From Amphritea japonica ATCC BAA-1530 (GTDB lineage Bacteria > Pseudomonadota > Gammaproteobacteria > Pseudomonadales > Balneatricaceae): a stretch of DNA of 64,000 nucleotides. Both the position numbers and the translations under genes were made by a program. The notes under the pieces are model-generated. The model was not told the origin of the DNA and did not search any database. It saw only the letters and a list, made by a program, of their open reading frames with translations. The stretch covers positions 2,984,693-3,048,692 of the forward strand of contig NZ_AP014545.1 in the NCBI RefSeq assembly GCF_016592435.1, written 5' to 3'. Below are positions 33,310-43,195 of the stretch, piece after piece; positions within the stretch are counted from its first letter, which is position 1; each line of letters starts with the position of its first letter.

Positions 33310-34285
33310 TGGGATCTACCAACGTCCGACCCTGAACCTTGCCCGCAACAATATCTGCGGCGGCCTGAGGCAGCTCTGACAAACCAATAACATTCGAAAT
33401 TTCACCCAATGCATTGGCAGGCAAGTCCGTCAACAATCGACTCCAGGCAGCAGAACGAATATCTGCCGGACAAAGCACTGAATCAACACCCTGTAGACGA
33501 ACGTTACGCAAAATAAATGGCATAACAGTAGAGGGGAGTTTATATCCACCTGCCAGGCCACACGCAGCAACGACACCCCGATAATCGGTCTCAGCCAATA
33601 GCCGAGCCAAAATAGTGTCACCTACCGTATCAATTGCACCAGCCCAACGCTGTTTTTCCAAGGGCCGCGCTTTTTCAGCCATCTCTTCACGGGACAACAG
33701 CTCAGTTGCACCCAGACCTCGCAAATATTCATGCGTCGACTCGCGTCCAGTAACAGCAGCGACGTTGTAACCCAGTTTACTCAGAATCGCCACGGCAACA
33801 CTACCAACACCACCAGCCGCACCGGTAACAACAACAGTACCTTTATCTGGAGTAATACCTCCCTCCTCCAGTGCCATCACACAAAGCATTGCTGTCAGAC
33901 CTGCGGTACCGATGCTCATCGCTTTAGCAGCATCCATCCCCTGCGGCATCTTAACCAGCCATTCTGGCTTCATACGGGCATACTGACTGTAACCACCCCA
34001 ATAACGCTCACCCACACTCCAGCCGGTCATAATAACCTCATCACCCGGCTGAAAACCCGGATCACGTGATTCTTTTACAACCCCTGCCAGATCGATACCC
34101 GGTACCATTGGAAAGCTATGAACGATTTTGCCTGTCCCGGTGACTGCCAGTCCATCTTTATAATTTAGTGAGGAGTAGGTCACCTCAATCAATACATCTT
34201 CATCAGGCAGATCACTCAATTCCAGTTGCTTGATTGCGGCTAACGTTTTGCCTTCTTCCTGCTCCAGTACCAGGGCATTAAACAT
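33302..34285 (-). CDS. acuI: AcuI/YhdH-type acrylyl-CoA reductase (MDR family)
   Basis: AcuI reduces toxic acryloyl-CoA to propionyl-CoA with NADPH, a key step in marine DMSP/acrylate use. The 327-residue protein is a zinc-independent medium-chain reductase. 'YSSLNYKDGLAVTGTGKIV' and 'MVPGIDLAGVV' belong to the catalytic domain. 'VVVTGAAGGVGSVAVAILSKLGY' is the nucleotide-binding loop, with 'AVTGRESTHEYLRGLGA' contacting NADPH phosphate. The order matches YhdH/AcuI rather than quinone oxidoreductase Qor. It is divergent from a GntR/FadR regulator, with two palindromes between. DMSP lyase or other dmd genes are not in view, so acrylate as the inducer is inference. Confidence 0.9.
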   Translation of the reverse strand: MFNALVLEQEEGKTLAAIKQLELSDLPDEDVLIEVTYSSLNYKDGLAVTGTGKIVHSFPMVPGIDLAGVVKESRDPGFQPGDEVIMTGWSVGERYWGGYSQYARMKPEWLVKMPQGMDAAKAMSIGTAGLTAMLCVMALEEGGITPDKGTVVVTGAAGGVGSVAVAILSKLGYNVAAVTGRESTHEYLRGLGATELLSREEMAEKARPLEKQRWAGAIDTVGDTILARLLAETDYRGVVAACGLAGGYKLPSTVMPFILRNVRLQGVDSVLCPADIRSAAWSRLLTDLPANALGEISNVIGLSELPQAAADIVAGKVQGRTLVDPNK

Positions 34286-34360
34286 AATTCACCTCTTCTT
34301 TTCTTTATGAAGTTTTCTATTCACACTTTCTCTGCAAGCTTAAACTACAAACTTAAATCT

Positions 34361-34375
34361 ATTTGTCTTACAAAT
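34361..34375. promoter_or_regulatory. FadR-type palindromic operator, site 1
   Basis: ATTTGTCTTACAAAT is a near-perfect palindrome with the TNGT-NNN-ACNA core recognised by FadR-subfamily GntR regulators. It is repeated identically at 34404-34418. It lies 75 bases upstream of acuI and is probably bound by the adjacent GntR protein. Confidence 0.75.
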
Positions 34376-34403
34376 TAACATTAGCCAAATTTACACCAAT
34401 TTT

Positions 34404-34418
34404 ATTTGTCTTACAAAT
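34404..34418. promoter_or_regulatory. FadR-type palindromic operator, site 2
   Basis: This is an identical copy of the site at 34361, and 20 bases match in total (ATTTGTCTTACAAATTAACA). The centres are 43 bases apart, about four helical turns, so two dimers would sit on one DNA face. This copy lies 54 bases before the regulator's GTG start, as expected for autoregulation. Confidence 0.75.
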
Positions 34419-34472
34419 TAACAATAAGTCGATTATATGAAATAATCTCTCTACCACTGTAGGAGATATTCC

Positions 34473-35219
34473 GTGAGTTTAGAAATAGCGCCCGTTGCCC
34501 AGCGTAGCCTTTCAAGTCAGATCGCCCATCAAATCCGTCAGGCGATTATGGATGGTTCCCTTAAGGCAGATGATCGCCTGCCAACAGAGGAAGAGCTGGC
34601 ACAGCGTTATCAAGTTTCCCGACCGACTATCCGCGAAGCGCTCAAACGGCTGGCAGCACAAAACCTGATTCGTTCTCGCAGAGGCCCAACCGGCGGGACT
34701 TTTATTAACCGCCCTTCCGCTGCAGACCTGAGCGATGCACTGGCAAGCGCTACCACCCTGCTGGTAGGTATGAACGCGTTCTCAATGGAAGATATTAATC
34801 AAACCCGGTTACTATTGGGAACAAGCTGTCTGCAGTTAGCCGCGCAGCATATAAATGACGAACAACTGCATCAGTTAGAGCGGGAGCTTGTTCAGCAACA
34901 AGATGATAGCCTTTCACCTGAACAATTCTGCGCATCAGATGTTCGTTTTCACCGACTCATTGCAGAAACCTCTGGCAATCCGCTACTCAGTTTCATCATG
35001 CACAGTGTCATTGAGGCCCTGCAACCGGTCAGCAACATGGTGACTTTTCGCTTTAGGGAACGTTCCGTCATTATTGACCAACACCAGCGCTTACTTGCCG
35101 CATTGCAGCAACGCAACCCGGAACTAGCCTGCTCGATCTTTACAGAGCAAGTCTGTTATCTGGCCGAAAAAACAGATCAGGCACAACAATGGAAAGCTGA
35201 AAAGCCCGCTGAATCATGA
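34473..35219 (+). CDS. GntR-family transcriptional regulator, FadR subfamily
   Basis: This 248-residue DNA-binding protein has an N-terminal winged helix-turn-helix (about residues 10-75, 'DRLPTEEELAQRYQVSRPTIREALKRL', followed by a wing 'RSRRGPTGGTFI'). A C-terminal FCD helical ligand domain with its usual Asp and His metal ligands follows ('CASDVRFHRLIAETSGN' and 'DQHQRLLAAL'). FCD regulators sense small organic acids or acyl-CoAs. The GTG start has AGGAG eight bases upstream. It is divergent from acuI with two palindromes between, so it most likely controls acuI and itself. The ligand is unknown; acrylate, propionate or an acyl-CoA are reasonable guesses. Confidence 0.92.
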   Translation: MSLEIAPVAQRSLSSQIAHQIRQAIMDGSLKADDRLPTEEELAQRYQVSRPTIREALKRLAAQNLIRSRRGPTGGTFINRPSAADLSDALASATTLLVGMNAFSMEDINQTRLLLGTSCLQLAAQHINDEQLHQLERELVQQQDDSLSPEQFCASDVRFHRLIAETSGNPLLSFIMHSVIEALQPVSNMVTFRFRERSVIIDQHQRLLAALQQRNPELACSIFTEQVCYLAEKTDQAQQWKAEKPAES

Positions 35220-35305
35220 ATAACAATACACCTAAATTAACGTAGGATTCAGTCTTCAATTGCGGTATTCTTTTGCTGTAGATCAGCAGGATTTGAGGAA
35301 TTACA

Positions 35306-35878
35306 GTGGAAGAGAATAGCGTCTGGATTATTGGTATCGTTACCCTGGCAGCCGGCACATTGATCGGTTATCTGATGGGCCGTTCCGGTGACAACTCTGG
35401 CCAACAGAAGTTAGTCGATCAATTGAATGAAGCTCAGCAGGAGCTAAATGAGTATAAAGGACAGGTCAACGGTCACTTCGAAAAAACCGCAGAGCTGGTC
35501 AACAACCTGACAGAAAGTTACCGAGAAGTGCACCAGCACTTGGCACAGGGTTCAGAAAGCCTATGCAAAGGGGAACATTCACCAGCTCAGCTGAACAGTG
35601 ATACTCAGTCCAAACTTACTGAACTGACTGACAACGAGCAAGATGAGCAAATACCAACGGTCACCGAAGAAATGGCTCCTGAACCTGAAGAGCCTGAAGC
35701 TGTTGAGCCTCCTCGAGACTACGCGCCTAAAAGCCCGGATGAAGAGGGTACTCTGTCTGAAAAATTTGGGCTCAAGAAGGAACAGGAAGCAGACGAGGGA
35801 GAAGATATCCCACCGATTTTAAAGGACCATGTCCCCGATAATAGCCCGAAGGATAGTGATACCAAGGCGTCAGTCTGA
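35306..35878 (+). CDS. yhcB: YhcB-family (DUF1043) membrane protein
   Basis: YhcB (also called ZapG/LapD) is an inner-membrane protein implicated in coordinating cell envelope growth and division. The 190-residue protein has one N-terminal transmembrane helix ('VWIIGIVTLAAGTLIGYLMG'), a coiled coil (about residues 32-80, 'LVDQLNEAQQELNEYKGQVNGHFEKTAELVNNL'), and a long acidic, Pro/Glu-rich, probably disordered tail. The tail is longer than in E. coli YhcB (132 residues). The GTG start at 35306 has GAGGA six bases upstream. In enterics yhcB adjoins degQ-degS; here DegS is two genes away. Confidence 0.88.
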   Translation: MEENSVWIIGIVTLAAGTLIGYLMGRSGDNSGQQKLVDQLNEAQQELNEYKGQVNGHFEKTAELVNNLTESYREVHQHLAQGSESLCKGEHSPAQLNSDTQSKLTELTDNEQDEQIPTVTEEMAPEPEEPEAVEPPRDYAPKSPDEEGTLSEKFGLKKEQEADEGEDIPPILKDHVPDNSPKDSDTKASV

Positions 35879-35894
35879 TAATAAACACTCATTA

Positions 35895-35920
35895 AAAAAA
35901 CCGACTTCTGTCGGTTTTTT
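35895..35920 (+). terminator. Intrinsic terminator of yhcB
   Basis: An 11-bp stem AAAAAACCGAC / GTCGGTTTTTT with a TTCT tetraloop and a T-rich tail lies 17 bases past the stop codon. Because it is symmetric it may also serve the convergent Nif3-family gene. Confidence 0.92.
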
Positions 35921-35945
35921 TCTGCCCGCTAAGTCATTACTGGAC

Positions 35946-36707
35946 TCAGACCGGATTTTTTATATCAATGAACTCATGCTCAAGATTAAACGTCCCGGCC
36001 AAGTGCTCGCCCAATGCCTGCACCCCGTAACGCTCTGTCGCATGATGGCCAGCGGCAAAGTAATGAATTCCCAGCTCTCTTGCAAAATGGACTGTAGGTT
36101 CGGAAATCTCCCCTGATATAAATGCATCTACCCCTAAGGCAGCTGCTTTTTCAATATACCCCTGAGCAGCACCGGTACACCAGCCAACAGTGGCTATCTG
36201 CTCCGGTCCCCCTTCAATATGCAGGACTTCACGATCCAGTGCTGTTTTAATACGCTGACTAAACTCACTCCCACTTAAGGGCCTGTCCAAGCACCCCGTC
36301 AAACCAATACTCAATGGATTATCAGGCTCCAGCCCCCCCTGTACCTTCAACCCAAGCTTTTCAGCAAGCTGTGCATTATTCCCCAAGAGAGGATGGCCAT
36401 CTAAAGGCAAATGGTATGCCACCAGGCTGATATCATGATTCAGAAGCGTTTGCAGGCGACGCTTTTTCATCCCAGTAACAGGCTCCGCCTCACCCTTCCA
36501 GAAATAACCGTGATGCACCAGAATAAGATCAGCCTCCAGCTCTACCGCTCTATCCAGTAAGGCCTGACTGGCAGTAACCCCTGATATAATCCTGCTGACT
36601 TCATTCCCGCCTTCCACCTGTAATCCATTAGGACAATAATCCCGATATTTATCAGGCGTTAACAGAGTGTCACAGTAATCAATCAGTTGTTTTAGCGATA
36701 TAGCCAT
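35946..36707 (-). CDS. Nif3-like dinuclear metal-center protein (YbgI family)
   Basis: The Nif3/YbgI family forms a hexameric ring with a dinuclear metal site; it has GTP cyclohydrolase I-like fold and poorly defined function. The 253-residue protein shows 'DYCPNGLQVEGG' near the N-terminus, the metal-binding 'LILVHHGYFWK' and 'LVAYHLPLDGHPLLGNNAQLAE'. The C-terminal 'AFISGEISEPTVHFARELGIHYFAAGHHATERYGV' completes the metal site. It is monocistronic, convergent with yhcB and divergent from degS. All metal ligands look present. Confidence 0.93.
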   Translation of the reverse strand: MAISLKQLIDYCDTLLTPDKYRDYCPNGLQVEGGNEVSRIISGVTASQALLDRAVELEADLILVHHGYFWKGEAEPVTGMKKRRLQTLLNHDISLVAYHLPLDGHPLLGNNAQLAEKLGLKVQGGLEPDNPLSIGLTGCLDRPLSGSEFSQRIKTALDREVLHIEGGPEQIATVGWCTGAAQGYIEKAAALGVDAFISGEISEPTVHFARELGIHYFAAGHHATERYGVQALGEHLAGTFNLEHEFIDIKNPV

Positions 36708-36799
36708 AATCTTTTCTTTAAATTCCCAAAGTTACCGGATAATCCGTATAATTCTATGACAGCTGTATAACTTTACCACTGTTTATAAAGGCTTATTAC

Positions 36800-37996
36800 G
36801 TGATTCAACGCTTTGCTTTTCTGGTCTGGCCTATCCTGTCGGGTATATTGGCAGCGATAGCGCTACTGATCTATCTGCCAGATATGTTTGCACCGCAGGC
36901 AAACACGCTACAGGTCAACCAGGCGGACGACTCTCAGAGTAGTCGCCAAGGGCCGTTTTCCTATGCTGATGCCGTAGAACATGCTGCCCCAAGCGTGGTA
37001 AACATCTATACGCGCACAGCGTTACCGAATAATAACAAAGCTCTCTACAACGACCCCGACATTCAACAGCACTACGATAAGAATCAAAATAAAGAACGAA
37101 CTCAGTCTAGCCTGGGATCCGGCGTAATTCTAAGCCCGGAAGGCTATATCGCCACCAACAATCATGTCATCTCCGGCGCTGATAGTATCGTTGTTGCACT
37201 GAAAGATGGTAGGGAGGCTACAGCATCTGTCATCGGTAGTGATCCGGATACAGACCTTGCTGTCTTAAAAATAAACCTTCCCGACCTCCCCGGTATTACC
37301 ATTAGCTCCTCTGCAAATCTCAGAGTCGGCGATGTCACCCTGGCAATCGGCAATCCTTTCGGAGTTGGACAGACCGTGACGATGGGAATTATTAGCGCAA
37401 CCGGCCGCAACCAGCTGGGACTCAATACCTATGAAGATTTTATTCAAACCGATGCAGCGATTAATCCAGGCAATTCCGGAGGCGCACTGATCAATGCTGC
37501 TGGCCATCTGATCGGCATAAACACGGCGATATTTTCACGCTCAGGAGGGTCTCAGGGCATTGGGTTTGCTATCCCCTCGAATCAAGCCAAGCAGGTAATG
37601 CAGGATTTAATTGAACACGGACGAGTGATACGGGGCTGGGTTGGCGTTGAAGCACAAGAAATTACAGCCGAGCTAGCCGAATCGTTCGGCCTGAAAGATA
37701 CCAAAGGCCTGATCATCGCTGGCGTATTCCGAGACGGCCCAGCCCATAAAGGCGGCCTGCTACCCGGCGATATTCTGTTAGAGATCAACGGTAAAAAAAT
37801 CATCAACAGCTACAACTCAATGTACAGTGTGGCCCGCATGTTGCCAGAAACAAGCCTTCCTTTGAAGGTATGGCGTAACGGTAAAGTACTGGAGCTCATG
37901 ATAACCGTTGCTGAACGCCCGATTAAAGGTGTGAGTAACCAGAACAACACTCCTGACGACGCCCCTGAAAACAGCCCCAACGGAAGTGAAAACTAA
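36800..37996 (+). CDS. degS: DegS/AlgW-type site-1 serine protease
   Basis: DegS senses misfolded outer-membrane proteins and cleaves RseA/MucA to release the envelope-stress sigma factor. The 398-residue protein has an N-terminal transmembrane anchor (about residues 5-30) instead of a cleaved signal. A trypsin-like domain carries the catalytic triad: His in 'NNHVIS', Asp in 'DPDTDLAVL', Ser in 'NPGNSGGALI'. One PDZ domain follows ('AGVFRDGPAHKGGLLPGDILLEING'). A single PDZ plus an anchor separates it from DegP/DegQ. A tail of about 45 residues beyond the PDZ is longer than usual. The GTG start has AAGG nine bases upstream. Confidence 0.93.
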   Translation: MIQRFAFLVWPILSGILAAIALLIYLPDMFAPQANTLQVNQADDSQSSRQGPFSYADAVEHAAPSVVNIYTRTALPNNNKALYNDPDIQQHYDKNQNKERTQSSLGSGVILSPEGYIATNNHVISGADSIVVALKDGREATASVIGSDPDTDLAVLKINLPDLPGITISSSANLRVGDVTLAIGNPFGVGQTVTMGIISATGRNQLGLNTYEDFIQTDAAINPGNSGGALINAAGHLIGINTAIFSRSGGSQGIGFAIPSNQAKQVMQDLIEHGRVIRGWVGVEAQEITAELAESFGLKDTKGLIIAGVFRDGPAHKGGLLPGDILLEINGKKIINSYNSMYSVARMLPETSLPLKVWRNGKVLELMITVAERPIKGVSNQNNTPDDAPENSPNGSEN

Positions 37997-38029
37997 CCAG
38001 CCTGGATCTCAGGCTGAATAGTGAAAAAA

Positions 38030-38051
38030 AAGCCCCGCACTAGCGAGGCTT
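38030..38051. terminator. Convergent terminator between degS and hisD
   Basis: AAGCCCCGC and GCGAGGCTT form a 9-position stem with one mismatch and an ACTA loop, preceded by A8 and followed by TATTT. It can act for degS on the plus strand or, using the A8 as T8, for the hisGD operon on the minus strand. Confidence 0.65.
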
Positions 38052-38069
38052 ATTTAAACGCTGGATTGC

Positions 38070-39377
38070 TCAATCCTTTATGCGATATTCAGCAGAACGA
38101 GCATGGGCGGTCAGACTTTCACCCCGCGCTAGTACAGAAGCGACTTTACCCATTTCTGACGCACCGTCTTCAGAAAACATAATTAAAGAAGAACGTTTCT
38201 GGAAGTCATACACTCCCAGAGGTGAAGAGAATCTGGCCGTGCCGGATGTCGGCAGAACATGGTTCGGCCCGGCACAGTAATCACCCAACGCTTCTGCGGT
38301 ATATCGCCCCATAAAGATCGCTCCTGCATGCTTAATCTGCGGTAGCAACGCCTGAGGGTCCTCAACAGAAAGCTCCAGATGCTCAGGCGCAATCCGATTG
38401 TTCACCAATGCCGCTTCGTCAAGATCTGCAACTTTAATCAACGCAGCACGGTCTATCAGTGATCGAGAAATAATAGCTTCTCGCTCCATGGTAGGCAGGA
38501 GTTTATCAATACTGGCGCTGACCTTATCAAGAAATGCCGCATCCGGGCTGATCAAAATGGGTTGTGCATCCTCATCATGCTCTGCCTGTGAGAACAGATC
38601 CATCGCTATCCAGTCTGGATCGGTATTACCATCACAGATCACCAGGATCTCAGATGGGCCCGCAATCATGTCAATGCCAACCGTACCGTACACAGCTCGC
38701 TTAGCCGTAGCGACAAAAATATTACCCGGGCCGACAATCTTATCGACCTTAGGGATAGTTTCGGTGCCGTAGGCCAGCGCTGCAACAGCCTGAGCGCCGC
38801 CAACCGCAAAAGCGCGGCTAACGCCCGCCAGAGCGGCCGCTGCCAGAACCAGCTGATTAACCTCTCCGTCAGGGGTCGGCACAACCATAATCAACTCTTC
38901 TACGCCCGCCACATGAGCAGGTATAGCATTCATCAGTACCGATGACGGATAAGACGCTTTACCGCCGGGCACATAGAGGCCCGCTCTGTCCATTGGTGTA
39001 ACTTTCTGACCTAACAAAGTACCATCAGCTTCCTGATACTGCCAGGACTCACCTTTTTGTCGCTCATGGTAATCACGCACCCGCTGAGCAGCTACGGTTA
39101 ACGCATGACGCTGATCCTCAGGCAGGTTTTCAAGCGCCTCCTGCATATCCTTCTGGGAAAACTCAAGCTCTGCCATTGAGCTCGCATTCAGCCGATCAAA
39201 ACGGTTGGTGAATTCGACCACCGCCTGATCACCTTCAACTTTAACCCGTTCCAGAATCTCATCAACGGTTCGGTTGATCTCTTTATTGGAAACCGATTCC
39301 CAGGCCAACAACTTATCCAGTTGTTCGCTGAAATCCGCCTGCTGACTATCTAATCTTTGAACATTTACATTGGCCAT
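38070..39377 (-). CDS. hisD: Histidinol dehydrogenase
   Basis: HisD oxidises L-histidinol to histidine in two NAD-dependent, zinc-assisted steps. The 435-residue length is standard. '[21 protein letters not shown]' and '[21 protein letters not shown]' belong to the NAD-binding part. Catalytic and zinc residues are in '[12 protein letters not shown]', '[13 protein letters not shown]', '[14 protein letters not shown]' and '[13 protein letters not shown]'. Its ATG overlaps the hisG stop by one base (TAATG), so the two are coupled. hisC, which usually follows hisD in pseudomonads, is missing here. Confidence 0.97.
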   Translation of the reverse strand: MANVNVQRLDSQQADFSEQLDKLLAWESVSNKEINRTVDEILERVKVEGDQAVVEFTNRFDRLNASSMAELEFSQKDMQEALENLPEDQRHALTVAAQRVRDYHERQKGESWQYQEADGTLLGQKVTPMDRAGLYVPGGKASYPSSVLMNAIPAHVAGVEELIMVVPTPDGEVNQLVLAAAALAGVSRAFAVGGAQAVAALAYGTETIPKVDKIVGPGNIFVATAKRAVYGTVGIDMIAGPSEILVICDGNTDPDWIAMDLFSQAEHDEDAQPILISPDAAFLDKVSASIDKLLPTMEREAIISRSLIDRAALIKVADLDEAALVNNRIAPEHLELSVEDPQALLPQIKHAGAIFMGRYTAEALGDYCAGPNHVLPTSGTARFSSPLGVYDFQKRSSLIMFSEDGASEMGKVASVLARGESLTAHARSAEYRIKD

Positions 39378-40045
39378 TATAAGTCAGCCTTCTCTACTTC
39401 CACGCCTTCTTTACGGGCCTCAACAGCTGCCGCCAATAACTCAAGGATAGGCTGTATCTGCCGATGCTTCATCTTCATCGCCGCTTTACCTACCACCATA
39501 CGAGAACTAACGTAGCAGATATCTTCCAGAGGCTCTAAACCATTAGCCCGTAATGTATTTCCGGTATCGACAATATCCACAATGCGGTCAGCCAGACCCA
39601 TAATCGGGGCTAGCTCCATCGCACCATAGAGTTTGATAATATCAACCTGACGCCCCTGACGAGCAAAGTACGCCTTGGTGACATTGACAAATTTCGTCGC
39701 AACTTTCATCCGCCCCTGAACATCAGCAGCACCTTTCATCCCTGCTACCATCAATCTGCACTTAGCGATATCAAGATCTAAAGGTTCGTAAAGCCCTTTT
39801 GCACCATACTCAAGCAACACATCTTTACCGGCAACACCCATATCTGCGCCACCATTCTCAACATAGGTTGGCACATCGGTCGCACGGATAACCACTAACT
39901 TAATATTGTCGTGATTAGTATCGAAAATCAGCTTTCGACTACTGAAAATATCTTCAGCAGGAATAATATTTGCCGCTTCCAAGAGAGGTAGCGTATCTTT
40001 CAGAATACGCCCTTTAGATAGCGCAATGGTCAGGTTCTGTTTCAT
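39377..40045 (-). CDS. hisG: ATP phosphoribosyltransferase, short form
   Basis: HisG joins ATP and PRPP in the first step of histidine synthesis. At 222 residues this is the short form, which needs the HisZ regulatory subunit for activity and feedback inhibition. HisZ is not in this window. Family segments are '[20 protein letters not shown]', '[21 protein letters not shown]' and the PRPP loop region '[16 protein letters not shown]'. It follows murA by 88 bases on the same strand; the promoter may lie in that gap or upstream of murA. Confidence 0.96.
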   Translation of the reverse strand: MKQNLTIALSKGRILKDTLPLLEAANIIPAEDIFSSRKLIFDTNHDNIKLVVIRATDVPTYVENGGADMGVAGKDVLLEYGAKGLYEPLDLDIAKCRLMVAGMKGAADVQGRMKVATKFVNVTKAYFARQGRQVDIIKLYGAMELAPIMGLADRIVDIVDTGNTLRANGLEPLEDICYVSSRMVVGKAAMKMKHRQIQPILELLAAAVEARKEGVEVEKADL

Positions 40046-40133
40046 ATTTGCTGTTTCGTTGCCACTTAAAAAATCAGGTTAGACTCTCTGTCTATGCCGG
40101 TATACGTTCAAACTCTATATACATCTACTCCGG

Positions 40134-41408
<1,275 letters not shown>

Positions 41409-41417
41409 CTATGCGCT

Positions 41418-41657
41418 TCAGTTCAGTTCTGCCCACTGGGCACGAGTGTAGGTTTTGATGGTTAGAGCATGAATACTGCCATCAGCAATCTGATCTGCCA
41501 GGCAGGCATATACCATCTGTTGTTTCTTAACCGGGCGCTGACCTTCAAAAAGATCGCCGACTACCGTCACCTGAAAATTACAGCCCTCACCTTCAGGGAA
41601 TACTTCACAACCTTCCAGCTTCTCTTCCAGAATCCGTTTTACGTCTTCGATTTGCAT
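41418..41657 (-). CDS. ibaG: BolA-family protein IbaG (YrbA)
   Basis: IbaG is a small BolA homologue that partners monothiol glutaredoxin to handle iron-sulfur clusters and is linked to acid stress. The 79-residue protein shows the BolA fold: 'EDVKRILEEKLEGCEVFPEGEGCNFQVTVVGDLFEG', then 'RPVKKQQMVYACLADQIADG' and 'HALTIKTYTRAQW'. A conserved His in the C-terminal part is in place. It sits between mla genes and murA, as in E. coli (yrbA-murA). Confidence 0.95.
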   Translation of the reverse strand: MQIEDVKRILEEKLEGCEVFPEGEGCNFQVTVVGDLFEGQRPVKKQQMVYACLADQIADGSIHALTIKTYTRAQWAELN

Positions 41658-41769
41658 GCACGATACCGATGAAAATTTGGGGAAAATATTAGGTCGGCCA
41701 TGATAGCCGAAAATAAGACAAAAGGCGATGTCTGTAGCGAATCAGCCAGTCTTGTAAGTACCCGGACGA

Positions 41770-42063
41770 CTAGCTCAGACCTAAAGAATCCAACCCGGCC
41801 AATCGGGCAATAGAACTAAGCTCTGCTGGGACATTTTGTGCCACCAATACTACTTCATTGCGTTTCGAGCGACGCTGCAGACACAACCAAAGCGATACCG
41901 CAGAACTATCTACTCGGGAGACCTGCGTAAAATCGATTACAAGGGGCTTTTCAGCCCTGTCGATAAAACCCTCAAGCTCTGTCCGAACCGATAAAACCGT
42001 ACCGAACAACAGATCACCAGATAACACTGCAGAGCTGCCATTAAACTCAACTCGAGCGGTCAT
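41770..42063 (-). CDS. mlaB: MlaB, STAS-domain subunit of the Mla transporter
   Basis: MlaB binds the MlaF ATPase and is needed for a stable MlaFEDB complex that moves phospholipids between the inner and outer membranes. This 97-residue STAS domain has 'PLVIDFTQVSRVDSSAVSLWLCLQRRSKRN', containing the conserved phosphorylation-site-like Ser that contacts MlaF. It overlaps mlaC by one base and is the last gene of the mla operon, 113 bases before ibaG. Homologue lengths match. Confidence 0.9.
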   Translation of the reverse strand: MTARVEFNGSSAVLSGDLLFGTVLSVRTELEGFIDRAEKPLVIDFTQVSRVDSSAVSLWLCLQRRSKRNEVVLVAQNVPAELSSIARLAGLDSLGLS

Positions 42064-42692
42064 CAGCTATCCTTACTGCTATTATTGGCCATCGCCATTT
42101 TCCAGTCTGCGATGACCTGCTTTACATCTCCGCCACTGCGGGAAACCATATCAGAAAACTGGTTTTTAAAATTCAAGCGCAGATTAATCCCATCAACCAG
42201 CACATTCACCAGTTTCCAGCCGTCAGCCTGCTTCAACATGTAATACACCAATGTATACTGCTGACCCAAAGATGAGTAGATGTAAACACTCACAATCTGT
42301 TTCTCTACTTTCGGGCTTGGTTTTCCTTGCGGAGCCATTTCGTAGCGAACTATATCAAAACCAACCAAAGACTTAGCAAAGGTACGCACCATCGTATCTT
42401 TAAAAACGCCTGAGAATTCCTGCTGCTGTTGCGCGTTTACACGACGAAAATACTTACCCATCACTCGCTTAGATACATAATCAAAATCTACGACAGGGTT
42501 AAGAATAGTTTCGATCTCATTTATCAACAACTCTGGCTGCTCTGGCTGTTTCAATACTTCATTTTCAAGCACAGTCATCATGCTAGCAGAAGCTTGCTCA
42601 ACAGCATCACGCGCCTCATCCCAGGAGGCGTTGGCGGTAAAGCTAACAAGCAGCATTAATAGTGCTGCCAGACAGCGATTCAAATAACTCAT
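42063..42692 (-). CDS. mlaC: MlaC, periplasmic phospholipid-binding protein
   Basis: MlaC ferries phospholipids between MlaA at the outer membrane and MlaD. From the ATG at 42692 the protein is 209 residues with a signal peptide ('YLNRCLAALLMLLVSFTANA'). The mature part contains 'NPVVDFDYVSKRVMGKYFR', 'QQQQEFSGVFKDTMVRTFAKSL' and 'DGWKLVNVLVDGINLRLNFKNQF', typical of the family. An ATG five codons upstream (42707) has its AGGAA directly adjacent and is a worse start. It is in the operon mlaF-E-D-C-B. Confidence 0.94.
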   Translation of the reverse strand: MSYLNRCLAALLMLLVSFTANASWDEARDAVEQASASMMTVLENEVLKQPEQPELLINEIETILNPVVDFDYVSKRVMGKYFRRVNAQQQQEFSGVFKDTMVRTFAKSLVGFDIVRYEMAPQGKPSPKVEKQIVSVYIYSSLGQQYTLVYYMLKQADGWKLVNVLVDGINLRLNFKNQFSDMVSRSGGDVKQVIADWKMAMANNSSKDS

Positions 42693-42733
42693 TTTAATCA
42701 ATTCCATTTCCTAACAAACCGGTTCTACAAAAA

Positions 42734-43192
42734 TCATTCTGACGCTTTATTGAAGAGAAATTTACCGATCAACTCTTCCAGCACCAGAGAGGATTGAGTA
42801 TCTTCAATATACCCCCCCTCTGTTAGCACTTCATCATCAGCGCCTGTGGTAATGCCGATATATTTCTCACCCAACAAACCTGCTGTCAGGATAGACGCTG
42901 AACTATCAACTGTCAGGTAATCCACATCACCATTCATCTCAATTTCAACAACAGCCATCAACCTTTCTGGATCGATACGAATAGCACTCACCTGCCCAAT
43001 GGTTACACCCGACATAGATACTTTAGAGCGCGCTGTCAGTCCACCCACATTTTCAAACAAAGCATAGACTTTATATGAGCCCTCCTGCTTCGATAACCCC
43101 AGCCCGCTGACATTGATAGCCAATACCGCCAGCGAGAGAGCACCCACCAACATAAAGATACCAACAGCCAGCTCAACTCCACGAATACGCAT
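42734..43192 (-). CDS. mlaD: MlaD, MCE-domain subunit
   Basis: MlaD is a membrane-anchored MCE protein that forms a hexameric ring gating lipid passage between MlaE and MlaC. The 152-residue protein has an N-terminal helix ('VELAVGIFMLVGALSLAVLAINVSG') and a single MCE domain with 'VYALFENVGGLTARSKVSMSGVTIGQV' and 'ASILTAGLLGEKYIGITTG'. Length is slightly below E. coli MlaD (183) because the C-terminal tail is short. It starts four bases after mlaE. Confidence 0.95.
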   Translation of the reverse strand: MRIRGVELAVGIFMLVGALSLAVLAINVSGLGLSKQEGSYKVYALFENVGGLTARSKVSMSGVTIGQVSAIRIDPERLMAVVEIEMNGDVDYLTVDSSASILTAGLLGEKYIGITTGADDEVLTEGGYIEDTQSSLVLEELIGKFLFNKASE

Positions 43193-43195
43193 GTT

